Shown in pieces: positions 25,866 to 33,708 of a DNA stretch of 64,000 nucleotides; the stretch's first letter is position 1, and every line of letters begins with the position of its first letter. Source of the DNA: Candidatus Roseilinea sp. GTDB taxonomy: Bacteria; Chloroflexota; Anaerolineae; J036; Brachytrichaceae. The stretch spans positions 434,001 to 498,000 of the forward strand of contig AP024676.1 of the NCBI GenBank assembly GCA_025998955.1, read 5' to 3'. Made by a program: the position numbers and the translations under genes. Below the pieces are notes generated by a model. The model was given only the letters and a program-made list of their open reading frames with translations. It ran no database searches and was not told the DNA's origin.

Positions 25866-25965
25866 AGCAAATGGAGATGAGAGAGATTGGAGATTGATGA
25901 TTGGCGACCCGACGAACTTGACGACTTAACCGACCTGATAACTTGATGACCTGACGATTGGACCG
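25866..25965. repeat. Stuttering short-word repeat upstream of the FKBP gene
   Basis: About 95 bp composed of drifting words: GAGATTGG-like in the left part and ACTTGACG-, ACCTGATA- and ACCTGACG-like in the right part. No ribosome binding site precedes the FKBP ATG at its end. The same word families recur at 49,070, 52,663, 59,085 and inside bchD. Confidence 0.6.
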
Positions 25966-26493
25966 ATGTCGAAGCAACTTTCGAATGCTTGGCTGACCAC
26001 CGGAGCGATCGCTTTCATGACCGCCCTGCTACTGGCAATTTCTTTCATCGGCAGCGGGTCGAGCTCGCCGGTGGCTGCCCCGGCCCCGCCGATGCCACAA
26101 TCTCAAGCTGCAGCGCAAATGCCCAATCCTGTGCCGAATAACCCCGCAGCACAGCTCGTCACCACCCCCTCGGGACTGCAATACATTGATGAGGTCGTCG
26201 GCACAGGCGCACAGCCGCAGCCGGGACAGACGGTGATCGTGCACTACACCGGTTACTTAGACAACGGCACCGTATTCGACAGTTCGATTGGCCGAGGCCA
26301 GCCTTTCGAGTTCGTCCTCGGCACGGGTCAGGTCATTCGCGGTTGGGACGAAGGGTTGGCCACCATGCGCGTGGGTGGCAAACGCAGATTGATCATCCCA
26401 CCGGAGCTGGCCTACGGCGCGGCTGGCGCCGGCGGCGTCATCCCGCCCAACGCTCGCCTGACCTTCGACGTGGAACTGATCGGCATCAGGTGA
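25966..26493 (+). CDS. FKBP-type peptidyl-prolyl cis-trans isomerase, membrane-anchored
   Basis: A 175-residue protein with an N-terminal membrane segment (about residues 12-30), a Pro/Ala/Gln-rich linker (30-60) and a complete FKBP domain (about 65-175). Family blocks are GDxV-like [57 protein letters not shown] and [16 protein letters not shown]; the active-site Tyr, Phe, Asp, Trp and Ile residues are present. It should catalyse proline isomerisation and assist folding of exported proteins outside the membrane. The N-terminus could also be a lipoprotein-free signal peptide. It lies between gcvPB and mgsA, with 100 bp of repeat sequence upstream. Confidence 0.92.
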   Translation: MSKQLSNAWLTTGAIAFMTALLLAISFIGSGSSSPVAAPAPPMPQSQAAAQMPNPVPNNPAAQLVTTPSGLQYIDEVVGTGAQPQPGQTVIVHYTGYLDNGTVFDSSIGRGQPFEFVLGTGQVIRGWDEGLATMRVGGKRRLIIPPELAYGAAGAGGVIPPNARLTFDVELIGIR

Positions 26494-26535
26494 CCGACGG
26501 TATAGATCGTGTTGTGCTGCGGCAATGGTTGACTC

Positions 26536-26919
26536 ATGCGCCGACCCGTCATCGCCCTGATCGCGCACGACCGGAAGAAGGACGAGATGCAGGCGTTTTG
26601 CCTGCGCCATCGCGAGGCGCTCGCACGCTTCGACCTGATCGCCACGGGCACGACGGGGGAACGCATCGTACAAGCCACCGGCCTACACGTGCATCGCTAT
26701 CTGTCCGGCCCTTACGGCGGCGACGCACAAATCGCGGCCCGCGTGGTCGAGGGCGATGTATGCGCCGTGATCTTCTTCGTGGATCCACTCTACGCTCACC
26801 CGCACGAGCCGGACATCCAAGGGCTGATGCGCGTGTGCAACGTGCACAACGTGCCGCTGGCCACCAACCCGGCGACTGCAGAGTTGCTGATCGAGGCGCT
26901 GGCGGCGTCTGCATCGTAG
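26536..26919 (+). CDS. mgsA: Methylglyoxal synthase
   Basis: A 127-residue methylglyoxal synthase, which converts dihydroxyacetone phosphate to methylglyoxal and phosphate as a glycolytic overflow bypass. Phosphate-binding and catalytic features are HDRKK (residues 11-15), ATGTTGE (36-42), [12 protein letters not shown] (57-68, with the catalytic Asp at 63) and [16 protein letters not shown] (80-95). The length is slightly short compared with the 150 residues of E. coli MgsA but complete in the core. Two nested palindromes follow the stop and could terminate the transcript. No clear ribosome binding site is seen. Confidence 0.93.
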   Translation: MRRPVIALIAHDRKKDEMQAFCLRHREALARFDLIATGTTGERIVQATGLHVHRYLSGPYGGDAQIAARVVEGDVCAVIFFVDPLYAHPHEPDIQGLMRVCNVHNVPLATNPATAELLIEALAASAS

Positions 26920-26924
26920 CAACA

Positions 26925-26959
26925 GAAGAACCTAAGGTTCTTCGAGAACCTTAGGTTCT
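26925..26959. terminator. Double palindrome after mgsA
   Basis: Two copies of a 15-bp palindrome lie head to head: AGAACCTAAGGTTCT at 26927-26941 and its complement-type form AGAACCTTAGGTTCT at 26945-26959, with a 3-nt spacer. Together they form a 15-bp perfect stem with a TCG loop, or two small hairpins. The first palindrome extends to 19 bp (26925-26943). Confidence 0.6.
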
Positions 26960-27022
26960 GCCCTGCGATTGCGATCCCTGCGGTAAGCCGCCGGACTGGC
27001 AGGACGCGTTCAAGGCGCCTTA

Positions 27023-28168
27023 TACCAACTGCCACATCAAGGCGTGCTAAATAAGGACAGGGCCTGGACGTTGTCTTTGATCCAACGCCAATCAACCAGC
27101 CTGCGAAGTGCGTCGGCGTCGTCAGCTAACGCATGCAATATCTGCTCGACTCGCTCGATTTTGGCCTCGATGGTGGCGTAGAGTTCGCCTTCAATGTGGT
27201 CACGTAGGTATTCGAAGATGCGCTCAACGGGATTCAGCTCCGGCGCATACGGCGGTTGGAAGATCACCGCACCACCAGTGCCAGTGCTAGTGCCAGCGAT
27301 GGCCGTACGAACAGCCTTGGTCTTGTGAGCGGGCGCGTTGTCCCACACCACAGCATCCAAGCCGTCCGGATGTTGCTGCCAGGCGTGCACCGTCGCCAGC
27401 ATGCTGTCTTGACGCAGGTTGGCCTGCCAACGCCAGCGCAGCTTGAGCCGGGTAACGGCTAATCCGAGCACCAGCCAGCGGTGGTCAAACCGCATCTGCT
27501 GCGGCTGCACCAGCTTCATGCCGACTGGACACCAGCGCCGGCGCACCTGACTATGTAAACCCACCCGCATCTCATCGCTCATGATGATCGCGCCGTCCAA
27601 CCTGACGCCCGCTTGGGCCAGCTGGTAACACAGCCCCCTCTCTCCACGCCGTTTGGCGTGCTTCGTTCCGTTTGACATTGGCCGGGCGGGGCACCTTTTT
27701 GCGCAGTCCCAGCCGCGCGAACACCCCGCGCATGCCCCAGTAGGTGTATCGCACCTGGCATCGCGCTTGCACCCACGCCACGCCGTCGTGGATGCTCCGA
27801 ATCTTGCCCGCGGCCGCCTCTTGCACTAGCGCGCCTTCCTGCTCTTCGCTCAGCCGCCCGCCCACATGCCGCCGCCCGCCCCAGCTATGCCCCGCGATCA
27901 ATTCTGTCAATCCACCTTGGCGCAGCCATCGCACCCACGTATCGGCAGCCGTGCCACTGATTCCGCATGCTTTAGCGGCCGCATCGGTGCTGGTGCCGCG
28001 TTTGAGTTCGTAGGCGAACTGGTAACGCCGGCGCTTCAGGCCATCCTTCTCCTGGCGATACAGGGCTTACAACTGCTCGACGCTCTCAGCGATCTCAATC
28101 GGTTGTCGCGGTCGTCCTGTTCTCATACGCCAAGTTGATTTAGCACACCTTGACTCCGCAAGCGGTAT
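27023..28168 (-). mobile_element. IS630-family insertion sequence, copy 2, inverted
   Basis: The same 1146-bp element as at 18753, in the opposite orientation, again flanked by TA (27021-27022 and 28169-28170). Apart from one base in the Gly-Gly-Gln/Arg-Arg region of the N-terminal domain the two copies look identical, which indicates recent transposition or gene conversion. With copy 1 it forms a 7.1-kb inverted-repeat-bounded segment. Confidence 0.88.
27037..28126 (-). pseudogene. IS630-type DDE transposase, interrupted by a stop and a frameshift (copy 2)
   Basis: It has the same structure as copy 1: an early in-frame TAA after the residues SVEQL, then an N-terminal helix-turn-helix part ending near 27572, and the DDE catalytic part (27037-27678) in another frame. 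Both lesions are shared with copy 1, so they predate the duplication. The only visible difference is Gln to Arg (GGQRH versus GGRRH). See copy 1 for motifs. Confidence 0.85.
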
Positions 28169-28388
28169 TAGAAATGGGGGGAGCACGAACCGGCCCGCAG
28201 CGGTATTCGCTTCAGTCGCGCCGGGATAAATCCCAGCGTTGAACATACGGGCAAGCCGCGCGCATCCCAGCCCTTTCAGCCCAGACGTTTACGCCGGGGC
28301 AGGTCTGCCCCTCGTTGGCGAATGCACCCGGCCATCACGCTTCGGCTAGAATGCGCCCATAGCCCCAGTGTTGAATTTGGGAGGACGT
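28169..28388. other. Intergenic region with hairpin and possible promoter
   Basis: No gene is seen. There is a GGGGCAG/CTGCCCC hairpin near 28,294-28,311, a TAGAAT box at 28347-28352, and a GGGAGG ribosome binding site just before the ATG at 28389. The right side serves the fatty acid hydroxylase gene. Confidence 0.4.
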
Positions 28389-29099
28389 ATGAACATCCTC
28401 GATAGACTCATGGCCGTAGATGTGGACGCGATTCCGCACGACAAAGTCAACTATGACCAGACGCCGGTGCGCCTGCTGAAGTCTGACTTCCTGGAGCGAT
28501 TCACACACGTCACGCCGCAAGCCGTGCTGGCGATCTGGCTGCCGGTGGTCGCTTTCTTCCTGGTGCGCGGCGCGCTGAATTGGCCGGCGCAGGTCTCGCC
28601 GTTCTGGTATGTGGCGGCGTTCCTCTTCGGCGTCGTGCTGCTGTGGACCTTCCTGGAGTATGTCGTGCACCGCTTCGTCTTTCACTTCCACCCACGCAAC
28701 CGGACGCAGTGGCAGTTGATCTTCCTCTTCCATGGCGTGCACCACTATCAGCCGCACATCAAGACCCGGCTGGTGATGCCGCCGGCGGTGAGCATCCCGG
28801 GCGCGATCCTGTTCTACCTTGTGTTCTACCTGGTGCTCGACGTTACCCTCGGCCTGCCGTTTCTCGTCGCGCCGATGTTCGCCGGCACCGTGCTGGGCTA
28901 TGTGGGCTACGACATGATCCACTACGCCACACATCATTTGCCGGCGAAGGGCAGCGTGATGAAGTTCCTCAAGCGCCATCACATGGAACACCACTACAAG
29001 ACGCCCGACGCGCGCTTCGGCGTAAGCACCAGCCTGTGGGATCAGGTCTTCCACACCGAGCCGGACGAGTCGTCCCAACCCTCGCGCCGCCGAGCCTGA
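28389..29099 (+). CDS. Fatty acid hydroxylase-superfamily membrane di-iron enzyme
   Basis: A 236-residue integral membrane protein of the fatty acid 2-hydroxylase/sterol desaturase superfamily. The di-iron histidine motifs are present and ordered: HRFVFHFH, HGVHHYQPH, HYATHH and HHMEHH. Membrane helices flank them (about residues 42-60, 70-90, 130-150 and 155-175). The C-terminal TPDARFGVSTSLWDQVFHTEP is typical of fatty acid 2-hydroxylases, which place a hydroxyl at C2 of acyl chains in ceramides or other lipids. The ATG at 28389 has a GGGAGG site 6-7 nt upstream, so I reject the frame start at 28368. The exact lipid substrate in this organism is unknown. Confidence 0.88.
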   Translation: MNILDRLMAVDVDAIPHDKVNYDQTPVRLLKSDFLERFTHVTPQAVLAIWLPVVAFFLVRGALNWPAQVSPFWYVAAFLFGVVLLWTFLEYVVHRFVFHFHPRNRTQWQLIFLFHGVHHYQPHIKTRLVMPPAVSIPGAILFYLVFYLVLDVTLGLPFLVAPMFAGTVLGYVGYDMIHYATHHLPAKGSVMKFLKRHHMEHHYKTPDARFGVSTSLWDQVFHTEPDESSQPSRRRA

Positions 29100-29199
29100 G
29101 AACGTTTTGAACACGGAGCAGCGACGAAAGCGGAGAGATGCTCGATTCACCCTCCTTTTCTCTGCTGCTCGGTGTTAAAAACATCGCGCCGCAGCTCGC

Positions 29200-29205
29200 T
29201 ATAAT
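29200..29205 (+). promoter_or_regulatory. -10 box for the NYN-domain gene
   Basis: A perfect TATAAT ends 8 nt before the ATG at 29214, with TTAAAA about 19 bp further upstream as a weak -35. No Shine-Dalgarno is present; a leaderless transcript is likely. Confidence 0.45.
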
Positions 29206-29213
29206 CCTGCGCG

Positions 29214-30047
29214 ATGCCAGGTTGTCGAACGAGTGTTGGAATCTATGTAGATGTTGCAAATATCGCCATGAACGGCGGGTATGGCATGCAGTTCGACGTG
29301 TTGCGCGAATTCGCCTGCCATGACGACGCCGAAGTGGTTCGGCTGAACGCCTACGTCGCCTTCGACCCAAAACGCGCCGAGGAAGATCCAAGCTACGCCG
29401 AAGGCCAGCGCAACTTTCACTCCTCGCTGCGCGACTTCGGCTACAAGGTGATCCAGAAGAACGTCAAACGCTACACTGACGCCGAGGGCAACACGATCGC
29501 GAAAGCCAACTCCGACCTCGACATGGCGGTGGACATGCTGCTGCAGTCCGAGAAGCTCGATCGCGTGTTGATGCTCACCGGCGACGGCGACTTCGTGCAA
29601 GTGGTGCGCGCGTTGCAGAACCGCGGCTGCCGCGTCGAGCTGGTAGCGTTCGAGAACGTGTCGTCCGAGCTGCGCCGTGAGGTGGATGTGTTCACGCCCG
29701 GCTGGCTCATCCCCAACTTGTTGCCGATCAAAGGCGCGCAGCGTGGCGCGCCGGCCTGGGGCGAGATCGGCTCGCGCGTGCGCGGCGTGTGCTATTACCA
29801 CAAGGACCTTGAGGGTTACGGCTTCATGCGCTTTCTGGATCGCGTGGATGCCGACTTGTGGATCTCGGATACGCGCCGCAAGGATTCGCCTTACAAGACG
29901 GCGTACTTCCATGACACGTATTTGCTCGATCGCCTGGAGCCGGGTGAGATCCCGAATCGCGACATCATCTTCGAGTTCGACTTGAACAAGAGCATGCGCA
30001 ACGATGGTCTGGAGGCGCGCAACATCAAAGTCGTCGCCCGTCTGTAG
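29214..30047 (+). CDS. NYN-domain (LabA/DUF88) protein with C-terminal cold-shock-like domain
   Basis: A 277-residue protein. The N-terminal NYN/PIN-like nuclease domain has its acidic residues in IYVDVANIAMN (about residue 13), SDLDMAVDMLL (about 100-110) and MLTGDGDFVQVVRAL (about 122-136), the metal-binding pattern of this RNase fold. From about residue 185 a second domain begins with VRGVCYYHKDLEGYGFMRFLD and ends with DIIFEFDLNKSMRNDGLEARNIKVV, which resembles a cold-shock/OB RNA-binding fold with an insertion. That combination suggests an RNA-binding endoribonuclease, but the second-domain call is by pattern only. The gene follows the hydroxylase and precedes the FMN/F420 enzyme on the same strand without obvious functional link. 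Confidence 0.8.
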   Translation: MPGCRTSVGIYVDVANIAMNGGYGMQFDVLREFACHDDAEVVRLNAYVAFDPKRAEEDPSYAEGQRNFHSSLRDFGYKVIQKNVKRYTDAEGNTIAKANSDLDMAVDMLLQSEKLDRVLMLTGDGDFVQVVRALQNRGCRVELVAFENVSSELRREVDVFTPGWLIPNLLPIKGAQRGAPAWGEIGSRVRGVCYYHKDLEGYGFMRFLDRVDADLWISDTRRKDSPYKTAYFHDTYLLDRLEPGEIPNRDIIFEFDLNKSMRNDGLEARNIKVVARL

Positions 30048-30078
30048 CTTGCCATAGCACATCAAGCCTCGATCCTCC

Positions 30079-30468
30079 ATGCCCAAGATTCCCGACGAAT
30101 ACCTCGATCTGTTCCAGAAGAAATCATTCGCACACTTGGCGACGGTCATGCCGGACGGCAGCCCGCAAGTGACGCCGGTGTGGGTGGACTACGACGGCAA
30201 CTACGTCGTCATCAATACTGCGCGCGGCCGGGTGAAAGATCGCAACATGCCGCTAGGCGCGAAGGTGGCCATCGAGATCATGGACGCCGACAACCCGTAT
30301 CGCTACATCCAGGTGCGCGGTCATGTCGCCGAGATCACCGAAGCCGGCGCGCGCGAGCACATAGATAAGCTCTCGATCAAATACACCGGCAAGCCCTTCG
30401 GCCCGCTGCGCCCCGGCGAAGTGCGGGTGATCTATAAGATCGCACCCGATAAGCTCGACCTGCATTGA
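30079..30468 (+). CDS. PPOX-class F420/flavin-dependent oxidoreductase-like protein
   Basis: A 129-residue split-barrel protein of the pyridoxamine 5'-phosphate oxidase-like group. Recognisable elements are FAHLATVMPDGSPQVTPVWVDYDG, VINTARGRVKDRNM, VAIEIMDADNPYRYIQVRGHVAEIT and YTGKPFG. These match the F420-dependent or FMN-binding PPOX class enzymes of Actinobacteria and Chloroflexota that reduce small unsaturated or quinone-like compounds. Whether it binds F420, FMN or heme cannot be told from sequence alone. It starts 31 bp after the NYN gene. Confidence 0.87.
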   Translation: MPKIPDEYLDLFQKKSFAHLATVMPDGSPQVTPVWVDYDGNYVVINTARGRVKDRNMPLGAKVAIEIMDADNPYRYIQVRGHVAEITEAGAREHIDKLSIKYTGKPFGPLRPGEVRVIYKIAPDKLDLH

Positions 30469-30554
30469 GTTGGGGCCGAAGATTGCGCAGATTTCACAGA
30501 AAAACCGTCTATCGGCGAAATCCGGGTCATCTTTAGGCTCGCTCATACCTCTTC

Positions 30555-31721
30555 ATGAAAATCACGCGCATCACCCCCATCCTGGCCGACGGCGGCCATC
30601 GTATCTTTGTCTTCGTCAAGGTCGAGACCGACCAGCCCGGCCTGATCGGCTGGGGCGAAGCGACGCTGGAGGGCAAGCCGCGCGCCGTCGCCGGCTGCGT
30701 CCAGGACATGGAGCCGATGATCCTCGGCCAGGATCCGCGCCGGGTCGAACACTGCTGGCAGATCGTTTATCGCAGCGGCTTCTGGCGCATGGGCGTCATC
30801 GGCTTGTCCGCGATCAGCGGCATCGAGCAGGCGTTGTGGGACATCAAGGGCAAAGACCTCGGCGTGCCGGTGTATGAGTTGCTCGGCGGGCGCGTGCGCG
30901 ATAAGGTGCGCTGCTACACGCATTTCGGCGGCGACACCCCCGAGGCGATGGCCGAGGACGCCCTCCGCAAAAAGGCGAAGGGCTGGACGGCCATCAAGAC
31001 CGTGCCGGTGCCCATCACCAACGTGATTGATGGGCCGCGCAAACTGGATGCGGCCGCAGCCGGCCTGCGCGCGACGCGCGAAGCGGTCGGTGACGACGTG
31101 GACATCCTGCTCGACATGCACGGCCGCCTGACGCCGCAGATGGCGATTCAATATGCCAAGCGCTTCGAGCCGTACACGCCGTTGTTCATTGAGGAACCGT
31201 GCCGGGCCGAGAATCCCGCCGTCATGGCGCGCGTGGCCAGGGCGACGACCATCCCCGTGGCGACCGGCGAGCGGTTGTTCCTGCGCTGGGGCTTCCGCGA
31301 AATCCTGGAGACCGGCGGGGCGAGCTTGCTGCAGCCCGACCCGTGTCACTGCGGCGGCATCAGCGAGACGCGCAAGATCGCGACTATGGCCGAAACCTAC
31401 TATGCCGGCCTCGCCCCGCACAACCCCTACAGCCCGCTGGCGACGGCGGTGAGCGTGCACATTGATCTGGTCTCCCCGAACTTCGTCATCCAAGAGATGA
31501 TTGACCCGGATACCGCGCCGGAAGCGCAAGCGCTCATCACCGAGCCGCTGCCCGTGGTGAACGGCCATATCCTGCCGCCGGACAAGCCCGGCCTGGGTGT
31601 CGAGGTGAACGAGGCCGAGTGCGCCAGGCGCAAGCCGGACTTCTCCATCGAACGCGCAGGTGGCCTGGTCATGCGCCACTACCACGCCACGCATGAAGAC
31701 GGCGCGGTCGCCGATTCCTGA
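30555..31721 (+). CDS. Enolase-superfamily sugar-acid dehydratase (galactonate dehydratase-like)
   Basis: A 388-residue member of the mandelate racemase/galactonate dehydratase branch of the enolase superfamily. The N-terminal capping domain ends with QALWDIKGKDLGVPVYELLGG. The barrel domain has the metal ligands at ILLDMHGRL, LFIEEPCR and VATGERLF, and a catalytic His in LAPHNPYSPLATA. The DxHGR pattern is typical of sugar-acid dehydratases such as DgoD. These remove water from aldonic acids to give 2-keto-3-deoxy acids. It heads a three-gene unit (38 bp to the next gene) with a putative alpha/alpha-barrel protein and a RraA-type aldolase-like protein, which fits catabolism of a sugar acid. 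The exact substrate is not predictable. Confidence 0.88.
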   Translation: MKITRITPILADGGHRIFVFVKVETDQPGLIGWGEATLEGKPRAVAGCVQDMEPMILGQDPRRVEHCWQIVYRSGFWRMGVIGLSAISGIEQALWDIKGKDLGVPVYELLGGRVRDKVRCYTHFGGDTPEAMAEDALRKKAKGWTAIKTVPVPITNVIDGPRKLDAAAAGLRATREAVGDDVDILLDMHGRLTPQMAIQYAKRFEPYTPLFIEEPCRAENPAVMARVARATTIPVATGERLFLRWGFREILETGGASLLQPDPCHCGGISETRKIATMAETYYAGLAPHNPYSPLATAVSVHIDLVSPNFVIQEMIDPDTAPEAQALITEPLPVVNGHILPPDKPGLGVEVNEAECARRKPDFSIERAGGLVMRHYHATHEDGAVADS

Positions 31722-31759
31722 TCCACACACCTTCTCATCAGCCCCCTGCGAGTCACCAG

Positions 31760-33688
31760 ATGCACACGATCATCGCTTCGAGGCCATGCACGCAACCGCC
31801 GGCCTGGGCGCGCAAGCAGCGCCGGCTGTTCGACGCCATGCGCGCGGCGGCGCAGGTGTATCTCGACAAATACACCCGTGACGACGGCACATTGATCTGG
31901 GCGACGACCTGGCCGGATACGCGCGACGGGGTGGACGATTTCTACGAAGCCTTCGTCAACTGGCCGCTGCTCTACCTGCTCGGTGGCGACGATTGGTTTT
32001 TGGAGACGGCGCAGCGCGAGTGGGACGCCATCACCCACCAGCTCACCGCGCTCGGCCCGGTGCTGGACGAATACGAGCGTGGCTACGACCAGTTCCACCA
32101 GAGCGAGCACTACACCTACTTCTATTTCTTGTGCCTGGCCGATCCGGCGCACGAACGGAACATCGCGCGCGCCCGGCGCTTCGCCGATCTCTACACCGAT
32201 CCGCGCGCCGGTAACTACGACCCGGTCCACAAGCTCATCCGCGCGCCACACAACGGTAGCGGCGGGCCGCGGTGGGGCTTCTTCGATTCGGAAAATCGCG
32301 CCTGGGCGTATGCGGACTGGATGCAGCCCTACGGTTTGCCTTTCGACGACGTGCCCGGCGTGAACACGCTCGATGACCTGCGCGACCCGATCTTGGCGCG
32401 GCGCATGGGCGAAGCCGCCCACCAGCGTTACGGAAAGGGCGACGTCGCGGCCAACCTCGGCGTGACCAGCCTGGTTGCCAACGCCTGGCTGCTGACCGGC
32501 GACCCGCGCTATCGTGATTGGCTCGCCGAGTACGTCGGCGCGTGGATGGCGCGCGCGCAAGCCAACGGCGAGCTGATCCCCGACAACGTCGGCTTGTCGG
32601 GTCGGGTGGGGGAGTATCTGAACGGCAAATGGTACGGCGGGCTGTACGGCTGGCAGTGGCCGCACGGCTTCTACAACCTGGCCATGGCGACGTCGGTCGC
32701 GGCTACGGCGGCGTTCTTGGCTACGGGCGACGCGCGCTACTTCGACCTGCCGCGCTGGCAGATGGACGGCGTTTGGGCGCGGCGCACGGTGTTGCCGATA
32801 CGCGAGATGAAGCGAAGCAGCCTCGGCCATCACTGGGTCGGTCAATTGGTGGCGTCGGGCGATCCCGATGCCGTGCACTACGTCGGCCGGCTGGACATGC
32901 AGGGCCGCGCCGACGGGTCGGAAGATGCACCCATGTGCGTGGTCCCGTATCGCTACGGCGACCGTGGCTGGTTCGACTATCAGCCGATGTCGCCCATCTA
33001 CCCAGCTGCGCTTTGGAACGTCACGCGCAGCGAGGTGGATTGGGCGCGCCTGGTCGCCCTGCGCGAAGCCGAGTTCTACGATTGGCGGAAGGTCATCGCG
33101 TTTCGCGGCAAGGAAGACGCCGGCCATGAGCAGCCCTGGCTGTGCTTCCTGCAAGGCGAGCATCCGGACTACCCAGAACGCATCCTCGACGTTGCCCTGG
33201 AGCAAGTCGCCCGGCGCTTGCGCTCCATCGAGGAGGACGATGCCGATCTGACGGCCGTGAACATCCATCACTGGCAAGTGCGCAACCCGGTGACGACCGA
33301 GGCGTTGGTGCAGCTCACGCTCGGCGCGCCGCAGCCGATCTACAACGGCGGCTTGCTGATCGCGTCGGTGCGCTACTTCGACGCGCAGCGCCGCCGGCCG
33401 GGGTTGCCGCCGGACGTCGCCGCGCTGGTGGAGCGTTCCGAGGCGGCGCGTTTGGTCGTGCGGCTGGTCAACACCGGCGCTGCCGAGCAGCGCGAGGTGA
33501 TCGTGCAGGCCGGCACATTTGGCGAACACTGCTGGGATGCCGTGGCGCATGACGCGCGCGCCGGCGAAGCCGATCGCGAGCCTGTGGGCACGTCGCGGCT
33601 CGAGGTCGTGCTGCCGCCGGCAAGCGAAATCCGGCTCGACCTAACGATGACGCGTTACGCGAATCCGCCGACGTATCATGTTGCTTAA
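31760..33688 (+). CDS. Uncharacterised cytoplasmic protein, probable (alpha/alpha)-barrel carbohydrate enzyme
   Basis: A 642-residue protein without signal peptide or membrane helices. Its N-terminal two thirds are rich in aromatic and acidic motifs spaced like helices of a six-hairpin barrel: YEAFVNWPLLYLLGGDDWF, EYERGYDQFHQSEHYTYFYF, IRAPHNGSGGPRWGFFDSE, LNGKWYGGLYGWQWPHGFYN and KRSSLGHHWVGQLV. Charged residues such as the Asp and Glu in these motifs could form an active site. A C-terminal beta-rich part (from about 520) includes QREVIVQAGTFGEHCW. I do not recognise the family. Position between a sugar-acid dehydratase and a RraA-type protein makes a glycosidase, lyase or epimerase acting on an acidic sugar a sensible guess. 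Confidence 0.7.
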   Translation: MHTIIASRPCTQPPAWARKQRRLFDAMRAAAQVYLDKYTRDDGTLIWATTWPDTRDGVDDFYEAFVNWPLLYLLGGDDWFLETAQREWDAITHQLTALGPVLDEYERGYDQFHQSEHYTYFYFLCLADPAHERNIARARRFADLYTDPRAGNYDPVHKLIRAPHNGSGGPRWGFFDSENRAWAYADWMQPYGLPFDDVPGVNTLDDLRDPILARRMGEAAHQRYGKGDVAANLGVTSLVANAWLLTGDPRYRDWLAEYVGAWMARAQANGELIPDNVGLSGRVGEYLNGKWYGGLYGWQWPHGFYNLAMATSVAATAAFLATGDARYFDLPRWQMDGVWARRTVLPIREMKRSSLGHHWVGQLVASGDPDAVHYVGRLDMQGRADGSEDAPMCVVPYRYGDRGWFDYQPMSPIYPAALWNVTRSEVDWARLVALREAEFYDWRKVIAFRGKEDAGHEQPWLCFLQGEHPDYPERILDVALEQVARRLRSIEEDDADLTAVNIHHWQVRNPVTTEALVQLTLGAPQPIYNGGLLIASVRYFDAQRRRPGLPPDVAALVERSEAARLVVRLVNTGAAEQREVIVQAGTFGEHCWDAVAHDARAGEADREPVGTSRLEVVLPPASEIRLDLTMTRYANPPTYHVA

Positions 33689-33708
33689 TCCATCCGAGGC
33701 AAACGATC

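Noticed and set aside
31679-33550. Long minus-strand frame of 623 codons opposite the sugar-acid operon
   Set aside because: It is the mirror of the 642-residue plus-strand gene in a GC-rich sequence; its translation has no domain, is His/Arg/Gln-rich and has no start signals.
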